Source: JAMQKA01 sp031569985 (lineage in GTDB: Bacteria > Bacteroidota > Rhodothermia > Balneolales > Balneolaceae). Taken from it: a stretch of 64,000 bases of DNA. The position numbers and the translations under genes are program-made. The notes under the pieces are model-generated. The model was not told the DNA's origin, did not search any database, and saw only the letters and a program-made list of their open reading frames with translations. Shown in pieces: positions 26,524 to 35,354 of this stretch. The stretch spans positions 1 through 64,000 of the forward strand of contig NZ_JAMQKA010000014.1 of the NCBI RefSeq assembly GCF_031569985.1. Reading direction: 5' to 3'. The first letter of the stretch is position 1; every line of letters starts with the position of its first letter.

Positions 26524-27543
26524 TCACGTCCAGTTGTTTCGTACTCTCTTTACAGCATCTATTGCCAAATTCAGGTAGTTCGTGCCGTTAACCTGGAAGT
26601 AACCAATATGCTGCTCTCCGTCGGCATCAAAAAATGAGCCGTTTCCCCATTTCACCCTGGTCCCCGCGTTGTCTCGAATCTCTCCATATTTCCATAGATC
26701 TTCCAAGAACTCAGCCTGGGCCTCGGCATTCAACAGTGACCAGTTTTCTTTTCCCCGTTCATTTACCTCCAGCTGCCAGTTGTATGCATCCTCCACGAAC
26801 CACTGGGCTGTCAAGGCATCACTGGTATAACGCGGCCCGATTTGCTCGTACTGCCAAGCATGCGTAGCTTCATGGACCAGCAAATCATCGGAGAAATCAG
26901 CTCTTTTCATATAAATGGTATTGCCGAGCGTAAATGCCCGATCGCTCAACCCAAAAATGCCGGAACGCCCTTCTATGATGCCAATCACATAATAATTTAA
27001 TGATCTGTTGAACACCTTTTTGAGCACGGCTTTTTCTCTTTCCGAGAGTGGTCGTTCGATATCCTGGAGATATAATACAGACTGCGCAAAGGCCAGCGAC
27101 TTGCCAAGCACCACAATGATTGTGCCCGCAATGGGTGACCAAATTCCCGACAGGCTCTCTTTGACCATTGACAAGCGGCCGGTCAATATACCCGCCAAAA
27201 ATTTAATTGTGCCCTCCGCAATACCGGCGGAAATACTCAACAGTCCCTTTATTACGGCAGCGATAAGCGAAAAAATTCCTCGAACCGAATTGCCTAGCCA
27301 TGAAAAAAGCAATTGTATCCTGAGGCGCTCTCCTATCCAGTTAAACAAGCTGTGTATGCCTACACCGGTGCTTTCGGGGATGTTGGCAACGGCATCACTG
27401 GTGTCGTTGAGTCCTCCACCTATGGTATTGGCCAGATCTTCCAACCATCTTCTTACATTGTCCCATGAACCCATGCTATTCCGATCCGCATTTAGTGATT
27501 TATATATCGGTGCAGCTACGTTCTCATCACGTTTTAAAGCCAT
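26524..27543 (-). CDS. HEXXH-motif protein with a glycine-rich hydrophobic core, unknown
   Basis: 339 residues. The C-terminal part has HEATHAWQYEQIG (His about 223), a zincin-type HEXXH motif, followed by WQLEVNERG / AEAQAEFLEDLW, where a glutamate could be the third ligand. The middle (about 80-170) is a run of Gly/Ala/Ile/Leu segments, such as FSLIAAVIKGLLSISAGIAE, that could span or insert into a membrane. No N-terminal signal peptide. The HEATHAWQY type motif recalls DUF4157-like domains found with contractile-injection payloads and toxins, but none of those systems is nearby. Possibly membrane-active or a protease; not resolved. Confidence 0.65.
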   Translation of the reverse strand: MALKRDENVAAPIYKSLNADRNSMGSWDNVRRWLEDLANTIGGGLNDTSDAVANIPESTGVGIHSLFNWIGERLRIQLLFSWLGNSVRGIFSLIAAVIKGLLSISAGIAEGTIKFLAGILTGRLSMVKESLSGIWSPIAGTIIVVLGKSLAFAQSVLYLQDIERPLSEREKAVLKKVFNRSLNYYVIGIIEGRSGIFGLSDRAFTLGNTIYMKRADFSDDLLVHEATHAWQYEQIGPRYTSDALTAQWFVEDAYNWQLEVNERGKENWSLLNAEAQAEFLEDLWKYGEIRDNAGTRVKWGNGSFFDADGEQHIGYFQVNGTNYLNLAIDAVKRVRNNWT

Positions 27544-27641
27544 CGTAAAGTTGGTTAAATGAAATGTTCAAAGCAAGGGAAGGTTCAACTTCCCCAAATC
27601 TGCCCTAAACTAGGGATTGGTGCGGGAAAATGTAAGCTTGA

Positions 27642-28130
27642 TTAATCAATTCTTACCCACACTTCACGCAATTCTAAATCATACTCTTCCAATCCCAGGG
27701 ATTTCATGGGGAGTACCCCAGTTTGAATCCACTTGTCATTGCCTTCCATTTTATAAGTAAACTCAATAGAGGTTCCTGTAAAGTTGGGATTTAAAAAATA
27801 ATCAACATGCTCAATGTACTTATTCCCCTCAATTGTATAAGCACCACCTCCGGCGCCAAAAGTTCTTGCAGCCGCGAGCAGTTCAGCATCAGTGCCTCCT
27901 TCCGTGAACTTGTCCCTGTTTGGGTTCTGCCCCATCCAAACATGGTAATCCCCGGTTATCACTTTGATCTGTTGCCACTCTTCCATGTCTGTGTAGAATG
28001 TGGTATCAGGATTGGTGTAACTTGCTGATTCCAGTTGCCACACTCCCTCAAGTGGACTCTCATTTCCAGTATTAATTGAACTTAAAAGGGCTAATAGTGC
28101 GGATATCAATATTATGGCTGAAGTTTTCAT
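27642..28130 (-). CDS. Secreted lipocalin-like domain protein
   Basis: 162 residues with a signal peptide (about 1-19). The mature part begins SPLEGVWQLESASYT, a DUF4488/lipocalin-like opening (G-W pair), followed by KVITGDYHVWMGQNP, GGAYTIEGNKYIEHVDY and a C-terminal LELREVWVRID strand. Likely a periplasmic or exported beta-barrel. Monocistronic. Ligand unknown. Confidence 0.75.
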   Translation of the reverse strand: MKTSAIILISALLALLSSINTGNESPLEGVWQLESASYTNPDTTFYTDMEEWQQIKVITGDYHVWMGQNPNRDKFTEGGTDAELLAAARTFGAGGGAYTIEGNKYIEHVDYFLNPNFTGTSIEFTYKMEGNDKWIQTGVLPMKSLGLEEYDLELREVWVRID

Positions 28131-28261
28131 TTCTCTCCTCCGTTAGTAATTAAGAAGTGATAAGGGCAGGAGCAGCCTGTAGAAATGATTGTTGTAGTTT
28201 ACAAATTTGTACTCTCTAATACTAGAAGAAAGCTTTGCAAAACCTTGGTATATAAAACTGT

Positions 28262-28430
28262 CATCGCGTCCACCAACAGGCGGATTGGGACTGTCTCAGG
28301 CCGTATTGTGTAGGGGATTGCCGCACTCCATTCACTTCGCACACCTTTGCCAAGGCTACGGTGCACTCCCGTTCATTCGCAATGACACCATAGTATTTCA
28401 AAGCCCTCTCATAGTAATATCATAGTAATA
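28262..28430. repeat. Dispersed-type intergenic repeat plus an 11-bp tandem duplication
   Basis: The 348-bp gap 28131-28478 holds no gene. It contains two direct copies of a GCACTCC..TTCA..TTCGCA unit (from 28323 and 28363, 40 bp apart). The stretch resembles the widespread GTCATTGCGA...GCGAAG...GCAATCC intergenic elements when read on the minus strand. Two perfect copies of TCATAGTAATA follow (28409-28419, 28420-28430). Confidence 0.6.
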
Positions 28431-28478
28431 ATAGATGAGTAAGCTAATGGAAGATGCAGAGATAAGGCTACCGTAACA

Positions 28479-29075
28479 CTATCCGGCAATATTTACTATC
28501 CCGTCATACACAAACTGGATAGCAAGCGCCGCGAGAATGACTCCCAAGAATCGTCTCAAGATCTCATCGCCAGTTCTGCCAATCACTTTTTTCAAATATT
28601 TGGCGAGTAACATAAGAATCAGAGTAAGTGACAGGACAGTAAGTATTCCCACAGTGACCGCTATGTCGGCACTCATCTCCCCAGACTGCGAAAACATCAA
28701 AATAGACAGCGTCAATGCGCCGGGGCCGGCAAGCATGGGAATCGTCATCGGGAATACCGATATATCCTTTTTCTGTGTAGCGGATGAATATTCGACCTTT
28801 TCCGTAATCATATTAAATGCGGTATAAAACAGTAACAGTCCACCGGCAATCCGGAGAGAATTGATATTGATTCCGAGCTGATTTAGTAGTGGTTCTCCAT
28901 AATTACCAAAGACGACCAGGAGGAAGATTGAAATGACAATCGTCTTAAATGCCATCTTCCTGCGATGCTGAATTTCTCCTTCAGGAACAAGCGAGTGAAA
29001 AACAAGCGCCGCCCCAATGGGATCGATAATGACAAAAAAGCCGGTAAGTGCGTTTAAGAAAACTGCTATATCCAT
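28479..29075 (-). CDS. MarC family membrane protein
   Basis: 198-residue six-helix membrane protein. The family blocks are FLNALTGFFVIIDPIGAALVF at the N-terminus (about 6-26), RIAGGLLLFYTAFNMI, and FPMTIPMLAGPGALTLSILM (about 107-126). Once thought to give multiple drug resistance, MarC proteins have no settled substrate. Start ATG at 29075. Monocistronic. Confidence 0.9.
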   Translation of the reverse strand: MDIAVFLNALTGFFVIIDPIGAALVFHSLVPEGEIQHRRKMAFKTIVISIFLLVVFGNYGEPLLNQLGININSLRIAGGLLLFYTAFNMITEKVEYSSATQKKDISVFPMTIPMLAGPGALTLSILMFSQSGEMSADIAVTVGILTVLSLTLILMLLAKYLKKVIGRTGDEILRRFLGVILAALAIQFVYDGIVNIAG

Positions 29076-29205
29076 ATCTATATCTATTCGGCAAACAGGA
29101 AATTAGAACACCCAAGAATAGCAATTAAAATTACCGTGCTCAACAGACTGTTTTTCAGGGTGGGCTCAAAATTATGAAATTACAGCTATGACTTAACCTG
29201 CCTGT

Positions 29206-29559
29206 TTATCGATAGTTGTGGTAAGGCGCTTGTGTTACCATTCGGCATAACGCTTGAGCCCCCACCTTCCCGGCATAACGCCAACGCATACGAGACAGAA
29301 CATTCACCTGCATATTATTTTGTGAGCTCACGGCATCAGAATAGTACAACAGATGATTGCCCCCGTGCTGAATGCCTGGCAGATCCCTAATTTGCCAGTT
29401 GTGTTGAAAGAATTGAGGAGTCTCTACAGTGTAATATTGATCATGATATTCCACCAAAATGGCATGTGTCCCACTCCCCAAACAGCGTTTTACAACCTCA
29501 TACTCCTGTGCCTGGAGTGTGCCGGGCAGTAAAAACAGTATGACGATCATCCATCTCAT
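29206..29559 (-). CDS. Small secreted protein, unknown
   Basis: 117 residues from the ATG at 29559, chosen because it starts directly at the signal peptide MRWMIVILFLLPGTLQAQ; upstream Met codons would put 31 polar residues before it. The mature part is rich in Tyr, His and Gln with two Cys (KRCLGSG and ALCRMV). No family recognised. Monocistronic, between marC and a DUF1801 gene on the same strand. Confidence 0.55.
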   Translation of the reverse strand: MRWMIVILFLLPGTLQAQEYEVVKRCLGSGTHAILVEYHDQYYTVETPQFFQHNWQIRDLPGIQHGGNHLLYYSDAVSSQNNMQVNVLSRMRWRYAGKVGAQALCRMVTQAPYHNYR

Positions 29560-29693
29560 TTCATTGTGGTAAGCAGACCGGTATCGCTGAGTATTTCTAA
29601 CGATTAGTGTGACAAAATATTGACTGTTCATCCCGCTTTTTTGAATGCCCATGGCAATTTTTGAGGTTCTTTGGAAGAAAGCTGCTTTTTCCC

Positions 29694-30095
29694 TTATGAA
29701 TTCCTTATTTTTTCATCGACATCCTTCGCTTCAAACAGATAAACTTTGAGCACGTCCGGCTCAATTTGCCTAATGGCGGTGAACGTTTTCGTACAGACCT
29801 CTTTTCGGTCTCCTTGTTCCAGGTACTGCATATCATCTCTTAGCATATGCCCCCTGCAAAATCCGATTGCCACTCCTTCTTTTATTCCGCCCCAAGGGAC
29901 GGACGCTGGCCAGATGTAGCAAATTCTTGAGTGGCGGTAATAGAATGGAACATTATACGCCAGTTTTTCCTCGCATTCTGGTATGCATTCGAAAACCAAG
30001 GCGCGCAGGTATTCCACAATTTTCCGTTCTCGTCCTGGGATGAAGTCGAGCATCTCAGCCACACTCCTAAACTTCGTTGGCTGTAATTTACTCAA
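29694..30095 (-). CDS. DUF1801 domain-containing protein
   Basis: 133-residue cytoplasmic protein of the DUF1801 (YdhG/YjhX-like) fold. Landmarks: SVAEMLDFIPGRERKIVEYLR near the start, CEEKLAYNVPFYYRH (about 40-54) and a central EGVAIGFCRGHML. Family function is unknown; members are small stress-associated proteins. Single gene. Confidence 0.8.
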   Translation of the reverse strand: MSKLQPTKFRSVAEMLDFIPGRERKIVEYLRALVFECIPECEEKLAYNVPFYYRHSRICYIWPASVPWGGIKEGVAIGFCRGHMLRDDMQYLEQGDRKEVCTKTFTAIRQIEPDVLKVYLFEAKDVDEKIRNS

Positions 30096-30202
30096 GGTCG
30101 TTTATTTTGTATTTAATTTTGCAACAACAATATAGCAGTCCGTTATGACAATCCTATGTCAATGGAAGAATACACTTAACCGGCTGCTCTGTCCCTCCCC
30201 TC

Positions 30203-32104
30203 CTATGTCAGTTCCGAATTATCAATCTTGGAATGTGCCCCCTGGTTTTGAACCTTAAACCTAATAACTATACCGAATCCGGTCTCATCTTCCAGCTTGT
30301 ATCTTGCATTTAGCTGGTCCAGCAGCGTTTTAATCAGGGTAATTCCCATTGAATTCGACTGATCAAAGATTGCTCGATTGAATCCTCGGCCATTGTCCCG
30401 GAAAATAAATTCAATATTGCTGTCTTTTTCCTCTATTCGAACGATGATCTCTGGATTCACAACATCTTCAAAAGCGTGTTTAAAAGAGTTCGTTATCAAT
30501 TCATTGAGAAGCAATCCCAACGGAATGGCTTGGTTAATGTTGACATTCAGGCTTTTCAGGTCCCGGGTTATATCTACCTTTTTGCCACTGGGTTGGTAGG
30601 TCTGCAAAATCCGGTTAATCAGCTTGTCGATATACTCATCAAAAGATATTTCCGAAAAATTATCCGACTCATACAGCATTTCATGGACTTCCGAAATGGA
30701 GTAGATACGATTTTGCGTATCATTCAGCAGGCTTACAACTTCCCGCTCTTTCCCGTCTTTGTGCAGTTCAATCAGGCCTATGATGATTGCCAAATTGTTT
30801 TTAACACGGTGATGGATCTCCTCAAGCAATACCTTCTTTTCTTTGAGTGATTTCTCCAGCTTCTGATCGTACTCCTTCATCTTCGTGATGTCCTCAACCA
30901 AAACAAGCATCTGCTCATCATCTCCGGTAATATCACCAAAGTGTAGTCGAAACCATCCCCGGTCACCATTCTTCCGGGTTCGTTGAACTTCGACATTACG
31001 AAATCCGCCATTTTCATTGCTCCTACCCAATAGTTCCCCAAATTCACTATTCTCCTCGTCTGAAACAAACGGCACTACATTCCCGATCACCTCCTCTTTT
31101 TTCCAGCCAAACATCTCTTCAGCTGACTGGTTCCAGAAGTCCAATAAAATGCCATTAGAATTCATGACCAAAATTGCCAGGGGTGAGGAATCGATGAGGG
31201 AACGAAGCTTTTGATTCGCCAGCTTATACGATTTTTCTGTTGATGATGCCTTGCGCATGAAAAAGAAGGTAATGGCAAACAGCGAACTCAACACCAGGGC
31301 CAGCACCAGGTTCAACGTATTCCCCGCCATAGAGTTTGTCTGGCGAAACAGGTAGTTGGGGGTCATCGAAAGCTCCCAGCTTTCCCTGTTGGCATCATAG
31401 GTGTTGATGGTATCGACCATTTGCATCCCCGTCCCCATAAAGGCGGCTGTACCCCGGGGATCACCAAAGGTGTAAAAGACTGTGCCTTGATCATCTTTCA
31501 CCTGTAGATGATAGTGCTCAAGACCCTTCATTATATTATCAAACCGTTCCGTGAAATCCATGCCGGCAGTAATACTGCCACTAAAACGCCCATTGATGTA
31601 CACCGGAGCATCGACAAGGAATGCAGAATCGCCCTGCACAAGTGCAAGCCAGTGGGTCATATTAAAGAGGGAGTCCCTTCTCGCTTTATTCCAGTCAGCA
31701 TTGCGGTAATCCAGCTTGGTAATATCCAAACCTATCGCCTCTTTGTTTTCCTGGGCAGGTTCCACGCGCTGGATGACCCCTGCGCTGTCGATCCACTCTA
31801 TAAACAAAAAAGACGGTTCCTGTCTTACAGTCCTTGAGGCGTCCTCGCTCCAATATTCAAAATAACCGCCCCCCGTTATCTCCAGTCGGTGTTTTAAATT
31901 TTCAAGGCGGGCTACATTATCGGTCAAGACCTCTTGGAATTGCTGGACCACCAGTTGCTTGGTATCTGAGATTTCGGCAACCATCGATTCCCGTAATCTC
32001 ATTTCATTTACTTGCCATATGGAAACTACAAGTACACTCAGAAGCAGCCACAGAGTTACAGACAGTAGAATTCTTTTTTTCTGCGTTGTTTCCATGGCGC
32101 TCAT
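30203..32104 (-). CDS. Sensor histidine kinase (CHASE-PAS-HisKA_2-HATPase)
   Basis: 633 residues from the ATG at 32104. N-terminal helix about 10-30, a periplasmic CHASE-like sensor (about 35-260, with EWIDSAGVIQRVEPAQ and GSITAGMDF), a second helix (LNLVLALVLSSLFAITFFFM), a PAS domain (about 300-410, LIDSSPLAILVMNSNG ... FGWKKEEVIGN), then HisKA_2 with the phospho-His in LLEEIHHRVKNNLAII, and HATPase blocks NELITNSFKHAF and FRDNGRGF. It is of the HWE/HisKA_2 kind that often phosphorylates stand-alone response regulators. No response regulator adjoins, so it is an orphan. Confidence 0.92.
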   Translation of the reverse strand: MSAMETTQKKRILLSVTLWLLLSVLVVSIWQVNEMRLRESMVAEISDTKQLVVQQFQEVLTDNVARLENLKHRLEITGGGYFEYWSEDASRTVRQEPSFLFIEWIDSAGVIQRVEPAQENKEAIGLDITKLDYRNADWNKARRDSLFNMTHWLALVQGDSAFLVDAPVYINGRFSGSITAGMDFTERFDNIMKGLEHYHLQVKDDQGTVFYTFGDPRGTAAFMGTGMQMVDTINTYDANRESWELSMTPNYLFRQTNSMAGNTLNLVLALVLSSLFAITFFFMRKASSTEKSYKLANQKLRSLIDSSPLAILVMNSNGILLDFWNQSAEEMFGWKKEEVIGNVVPFVSDEENSEFGELLGRSNENGGFRNVEVQRTRKNGDRGWFRLHFGDITGDDEQMLVLVEDITKMKEYDQKLEKSLKEKKVLLEEIHHRVKNNLAIIIGLIELHKDGKEREVVSLLNDTQNRIYSISEVHEMLYESDNFSEISFDEYIDKLINRILQTYQPSGKKVDITRDLKSLNVNINQAIPLGLLLNELITNSFKHAFEDVVNPEIIVRIEEKDSNIEFIFRDNGRGFNRAIFDQSNSMGITLIKTLLDQLNARYKLEDETGFGIVIRFKVQNQGAHSKIDNSELT

Positions 32105-32297
32105 TCCCAAGTTTGTTTCTCACTCAACAATCACACTCCTGCACTCGCCTTTGGCATTCTAAAAACTCCAAGTAACGTATTAATTTCAGTTTTTAAAAAT
32201 TTAGCGCTTTCAAACTGGGAATAGTCATTTTAATTAAAAACGGTAACTAGCTGTTCTGCAAGGATGACCCGGAACTTTAACGAAGAGGTGGGGCGCC

Positions 32298-32870
32298 TCA
32301 ACCAATCTCAATTTGATACTTGTCCAGCAAACCAACAGCCCCTGAAAGTGAAAATTTGGCTCCCTTCAGGCGGTTACGTTCCGGGTCAATGGAATAATTG
32401 TAGGAAGTTCGGAAATCACCCTCTTGGAGGTTATTATTATCAAAAGTAGCTTTTTCCAGATCGCAGTCATCAAAGAGAGATTTACTTAAATCACATTCTA
32501 AAAAAATTACTTCCTTCATTTTTGAGTTTTTAAAGGTCGTGTTCTGGAGCTTAACCTTATAGAAAGAAGCGTGATTTAGGGTACAGTTTTCGACCTTTAG
32601 TGCCAAACCAAAATAAGTGCCGTTTTCAAAGTTCAGCCCCAGCATCTTGCAATTCCGGAATATCACATCCTGGAGCCCGGTATTCCCCAAATTCACCATG
32701 CTCAGATTGCAACCGGAAAATTCACATTCCAGGAAACGTATATCCGAAAAGTCGGAGCCGGAAAAATCACATTTAATAAACTGGCAAAACTCGTACTCCC
32801 CTTTTGGTAGTGATTTTTGGGAGTAGTCTTGTTTCTCAAATGTTTTCTCTTCTACGAAAACCTTCTCCAT
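32298..32870 (-). CDS. Pentapeptide-repeat protein (Qnr-like)
   Basis: 190 residues made almost wholly of A(D/N)LXX-type pentapeptides forming a right-handed quadrilateral helix: CQFIKCDFSGSDFSDIRF, CEFSGCNLSMVNLGNTGL and so on. A break near residues 95-110 and an irregular C-terminus follow. Length is close to the Qnr/MfpA gyrase-protecting group (190-220). I would not infer quinolone resistance: the loops that matter in Qnr are not checkable here. Single gene. Confidence 0.85.
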   Translation of the reverse strand: MEKVFVEEKTFEKQDYSQKSLPKGEYEFCQFIKCDFSGSDFSDIRFLECEFSGCNLSMVNLGNTGLQDVIFRNCKMLGLNFENGTYFGLALKVENCTLNHASFYKVKLQNTTFKNSKMKEVIFLECDLSKSLFDDCDLEKATFDNNNLQEGDFRTSYNYSIDPERNRLKGAKFSLSGAVGLLDKYQIEIG

Positions 32871-33130
32871 GGAGCTGTAATATTTGGCACTGGGAATGTT
32901 CTATGGGATAAGTAACAAATTTTATTGATGAAAAAGAATTGCCCCCGACTTTCAAAGCACCTGGTCACAATATCACGTTTACAAGCATGATAGTGGCCAA
33001 CAAATTAACGAGCTGCAATTCCCCCAATGTCAAACAAACCAAATATTTTGTAAAGTTTGCTTGACTCTCATTCTGAATAAGACTAAGTTAGGTCAAGCAA
33101 CCTTTGCATTATGACAAACGAGGTATACAT

Positions 33131-33553
33131 ATGGAAAATAAAAATATCAACGCTGGAAACTGGACTAGTCGTACAAACAAAACCGTGCACCATCTGGCAA
33201 TCTGGACTGGCGGCTGGGTTTTGACAATGGCACTGGCGACGTTTGGGCCGCAATTTTTGTGGGTAGACAACCAATTTCTAACCATTACAGCAATTGTGCT
33301 AAATCTTGCGATAGGTCTCGGAATGATACTGGCCAATATACGGCATTTGAAAGTTCTGGATGAAATGATGCAGAAAATACAGCTTGAAGCTATGGGACTT
33401 GCGCTAGGCCTAGGTGTCGTAGGTGGTCTAAGCTATTCCCTTTTGGACGTTACCAATATCATCTCTTCTGATGCGGAAATATCATATTTGGTCATATTGA
33501 TAGCCCTCACCTATATCACAGCAGTTTTCATCAATCACAAGAGATACCAATGA
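33131..33553 (+). CDS. Four-helix membrane protein paired with an XRE regulator
   Basis: 140 residues from the ATG at 33131, which has GAGGT seven nt upstream; an earlier in-frame start is weaker. Four hydrophobic helices (about 22-40, 48-68, 85-104, 116-134). No family recognised, but the gene order (small membrane protein, then a very short XRE repressor) recurs in many bacteria. Its TGA overlaps the regulator ATG by 4 bp, so they are translationally coupled. Confidence 0.72.
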   Translation: MENKNINAGNWTSRTNKTVHHLAIWTGGWVLTMALATFGPQFLWVDNQFLTITAIVLNLAIGLGMILANIRHLKVLDEMMQKIQLEAMGLALGLGVVGGLSYSLLDVTNIISSDAEISYLVILIALTYITAVFINHKRYQ

Positions 33554-33750
33554 AAAATCGCTTAAAAGTACTACGTGCCGAACGGGACTGGACGCAAGCC
33601 GACCTGGCCCAGGCGCTTGAAGTGTCCAGGCAAACAGTCAATGCTATTGAGAATGGAAAATATGATCCCAGCCTGCCTCTGGCCTTCAAAATTTCGCGTC
33701 TGTTTGGTATGCCGATTGAGGAAATTTTTGAGGATGGGGAAGGCTCTTGA
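33550..33750 (+). CDS. Short XRE-family transcriptional regulator
   Basis: 66 residues, a bare Cro/C1-type helix-turn-helix: MKNRLKVLRAERDWTQADLA, then VSRQTVNAIENGKYDPSLPL as the recognition helix region, ending IEEIFEDGEGS. Overlaps the membrane-protein gene by four bases. Such minimal regulators usually autoregulate the operon with the membrane partner. Confidence 0.9.
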   Translation: MKNRLKVLRAERDWTQADLAQALEVSRQTVNAIENGKYDPSLPLAFKISRLFGMPIEEIFEDGEGS

Positions 33751-33804
33751 TATGCTGTAAACTCAACTCTGACTCTAAACTATCCTTTTATCAAGTTACT
33801 ACTG

Positions 33805-35235
33805 CTATTGATTTTCAATAATATCCCCAAGCTTCTTCAGTCCCTGGTCCGTCTTTCCGCTATACGGACGCCCGAAACTGATCCGGATGTAATTCTGGAA
33901 CTGATCGCCCGTAGAGAATATTTGGCCAGGGGCTATACTGATTTTTTCTTCAAATGCTGCCCGGTACAACTCAATGGCATTAATCCGTTCAGAAAGTTCA
34001 ATCCACAGCACGAATCCCCCCTTCGGCTGGCTGATACGGGTTCCTTCAGGAAAATACTCTTTAATCGCCTGCGAATACTTTAGGCACTGGATATGCAGCT
34101 CTTTCCGAAGACGCTTCAGGTGCAGATCATAACGGCCTTTTTCCAGGAAATGGGCCATCGCCCGCTGGGTAAGTGTGGGAGAAGCCAGGCTATTTATGTA
34201 CTTCTGGTAATAGACCTCCTTATTGAATCGGCCGGGAATACACCACCCGATGCGAAATCCCGGGGCCAGTGTCTTGGAAAATGAAGAGCAGTAGATCACC
34301 CATCCCTCCTTGTCGTATGTCTTGCACGTGTTGGGGCGGTGCTCCCCATAAAACATCTCACCATAAATATCGTCCTCAATCAATGGCACCTGGTGTTTCG
34401 TTATAATCTCCACAATTTGGCGTTTGGCCTCGTCCGGGATGCAGCTGCCCAGGGGATTATTAAAACTGGGAATCAGCACAACCGCCTGCACCTGGTTTTG
34501 TTGAAGAGCCTCCTCCAATCGCTCCGGGGATATGCCCGCACCCGGGCGTGCCGGTATTTCAAGGACATTCAGATCCATGCTGGCCAACAGCTGGAAGATG
34601 CCGTAATAGGTCGGACTTTCTATGACGACAGTGTCTCCAGGCTTGGTTACGGCCCGCAGGCTCACCGACAGCGCCTCCATGCATCCCGCCGTGATGACGA
34701 TGTCATCCTCATGAAACGTCCGCTCCCAACTGAGGGCCAGCTTACTGATTAAACGCCTCAACCCAGGATTTCCGCGGTGGTGTTCATAACGAATGCCATT
34801 TGTGGGATCACTGCGATACGCCGCCTGAATACTTCGTTTTATTTTTTTGAGAGGCAAAAGTTCCGGGGCAGGCACCGCCGTGGAAAGCTCGAGGTATTCC
34901 TCCGTGACGGGCTGCTGGATTACCTCATCGATAAACTCACGGTTGGTAATTTCTGTGACATCAACCTTGTGGTCGGTGAAACTCGGGGCGCTCAGTTCTT
35001 TGTCCGGCACAAACCTCACGTAATAACCCGACCGCGGGCGGGATTCGATGAGTCCCTTGCCCTCCAGCTCATAATAGGCATTGTATACCGTGCTCATGCT
35101 GACATCCATCTTCTGGGAGAGCATCCGCACCGAATCGAGCTTGTCTCCCACCTTCAGGGTACCGTTGGCAATGCTGTCTTCAATGGTCCGCGCTATATTT
35201 TCGTACAGAAAGAGTTCTTCATCTCCAGCACTCAT
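33805..35235 (-). CDS. MocR-type GntR/aminotransferase transcriptional regulator
   Basis: 476 residues: an N-terminal GntR winged helix (about 5-75; SVRMLSQKMDVSMSTVYNAY) and a C-terminal fold-type I aminotransferase domain with the PLP Lys in YCSSFSKTLAPGFRIGW (about 317) and IPSFNNPLGS (about 253-262). MocR proteins sense PLP or amino-acid-derived ligands and control neighbouring genes. It diverges from the PhzF-family gene across a 119-bp gap, so that gene is a likely target. Confidence 0.93.
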   Translation of the reverse strand: MSAGDEELFLYENIARTIEDSIANGTLKVGDKLDSVRMLSQKMDVSMSTVYNAYYELEGKGLIESRPRSGYYVRFVPDKELSAPSFTDHKVDVTEITNREFIDEVIQQPVTEEYLELSTAVPAPELLPLKKIKRSIQAAYRSDPTNGIRYEHHRGNPGLRRLISKLALSWERTFHEDDIVITAGCMEALSVSLRAVTKPGDTVVIESPTYYGIFQLLASMDLNVLEIPARPGAGISPERLEEALQQNQVQAVVLIPSFNNPLGSCIPDEAKRQIVEIITKHQVPLIEDDIYGEMFYGEHRPNTCKTYDKEGWVIYCSSFSKTLAPGFRIGWCIPGRFNKEVYYQKYINSLASPTLTQRAMAHFLEKGRYDLHLKRLRKELHIQCLKYSQAIKEYFPEGTRISQPKGGFVLWIELSERINAIELYRAAFEEKISIAPGQIFSTGDQFQNYIRISFGRPYSGKTDQGLKKLGDIIENQ

Positions 35236-35354
35236 AATTCCTTATTCCCAAATCTGATGTGGTCAGTTTTTTAAAATCTGAATCTGTTTTCTCTATTGAA
35301 TATGCTCCATATTCTTCCAACAAACAAATCCCGAACAAACCAAAATCACTCACA

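Noticed and set aside
26256..26591. 111-codon plus-strand frame between the small lipoprotein and HEXXH genes
   Set aside because: Overlaps the HEXXH gene end, has no ribosome site, and unlikely composition.
32298..32870. Quinolone-resistance (Qnr) gene call
   Set aside because: Pentapeptide repeats alone do not show gyrase protection; kept as a general pentapeptide protein.
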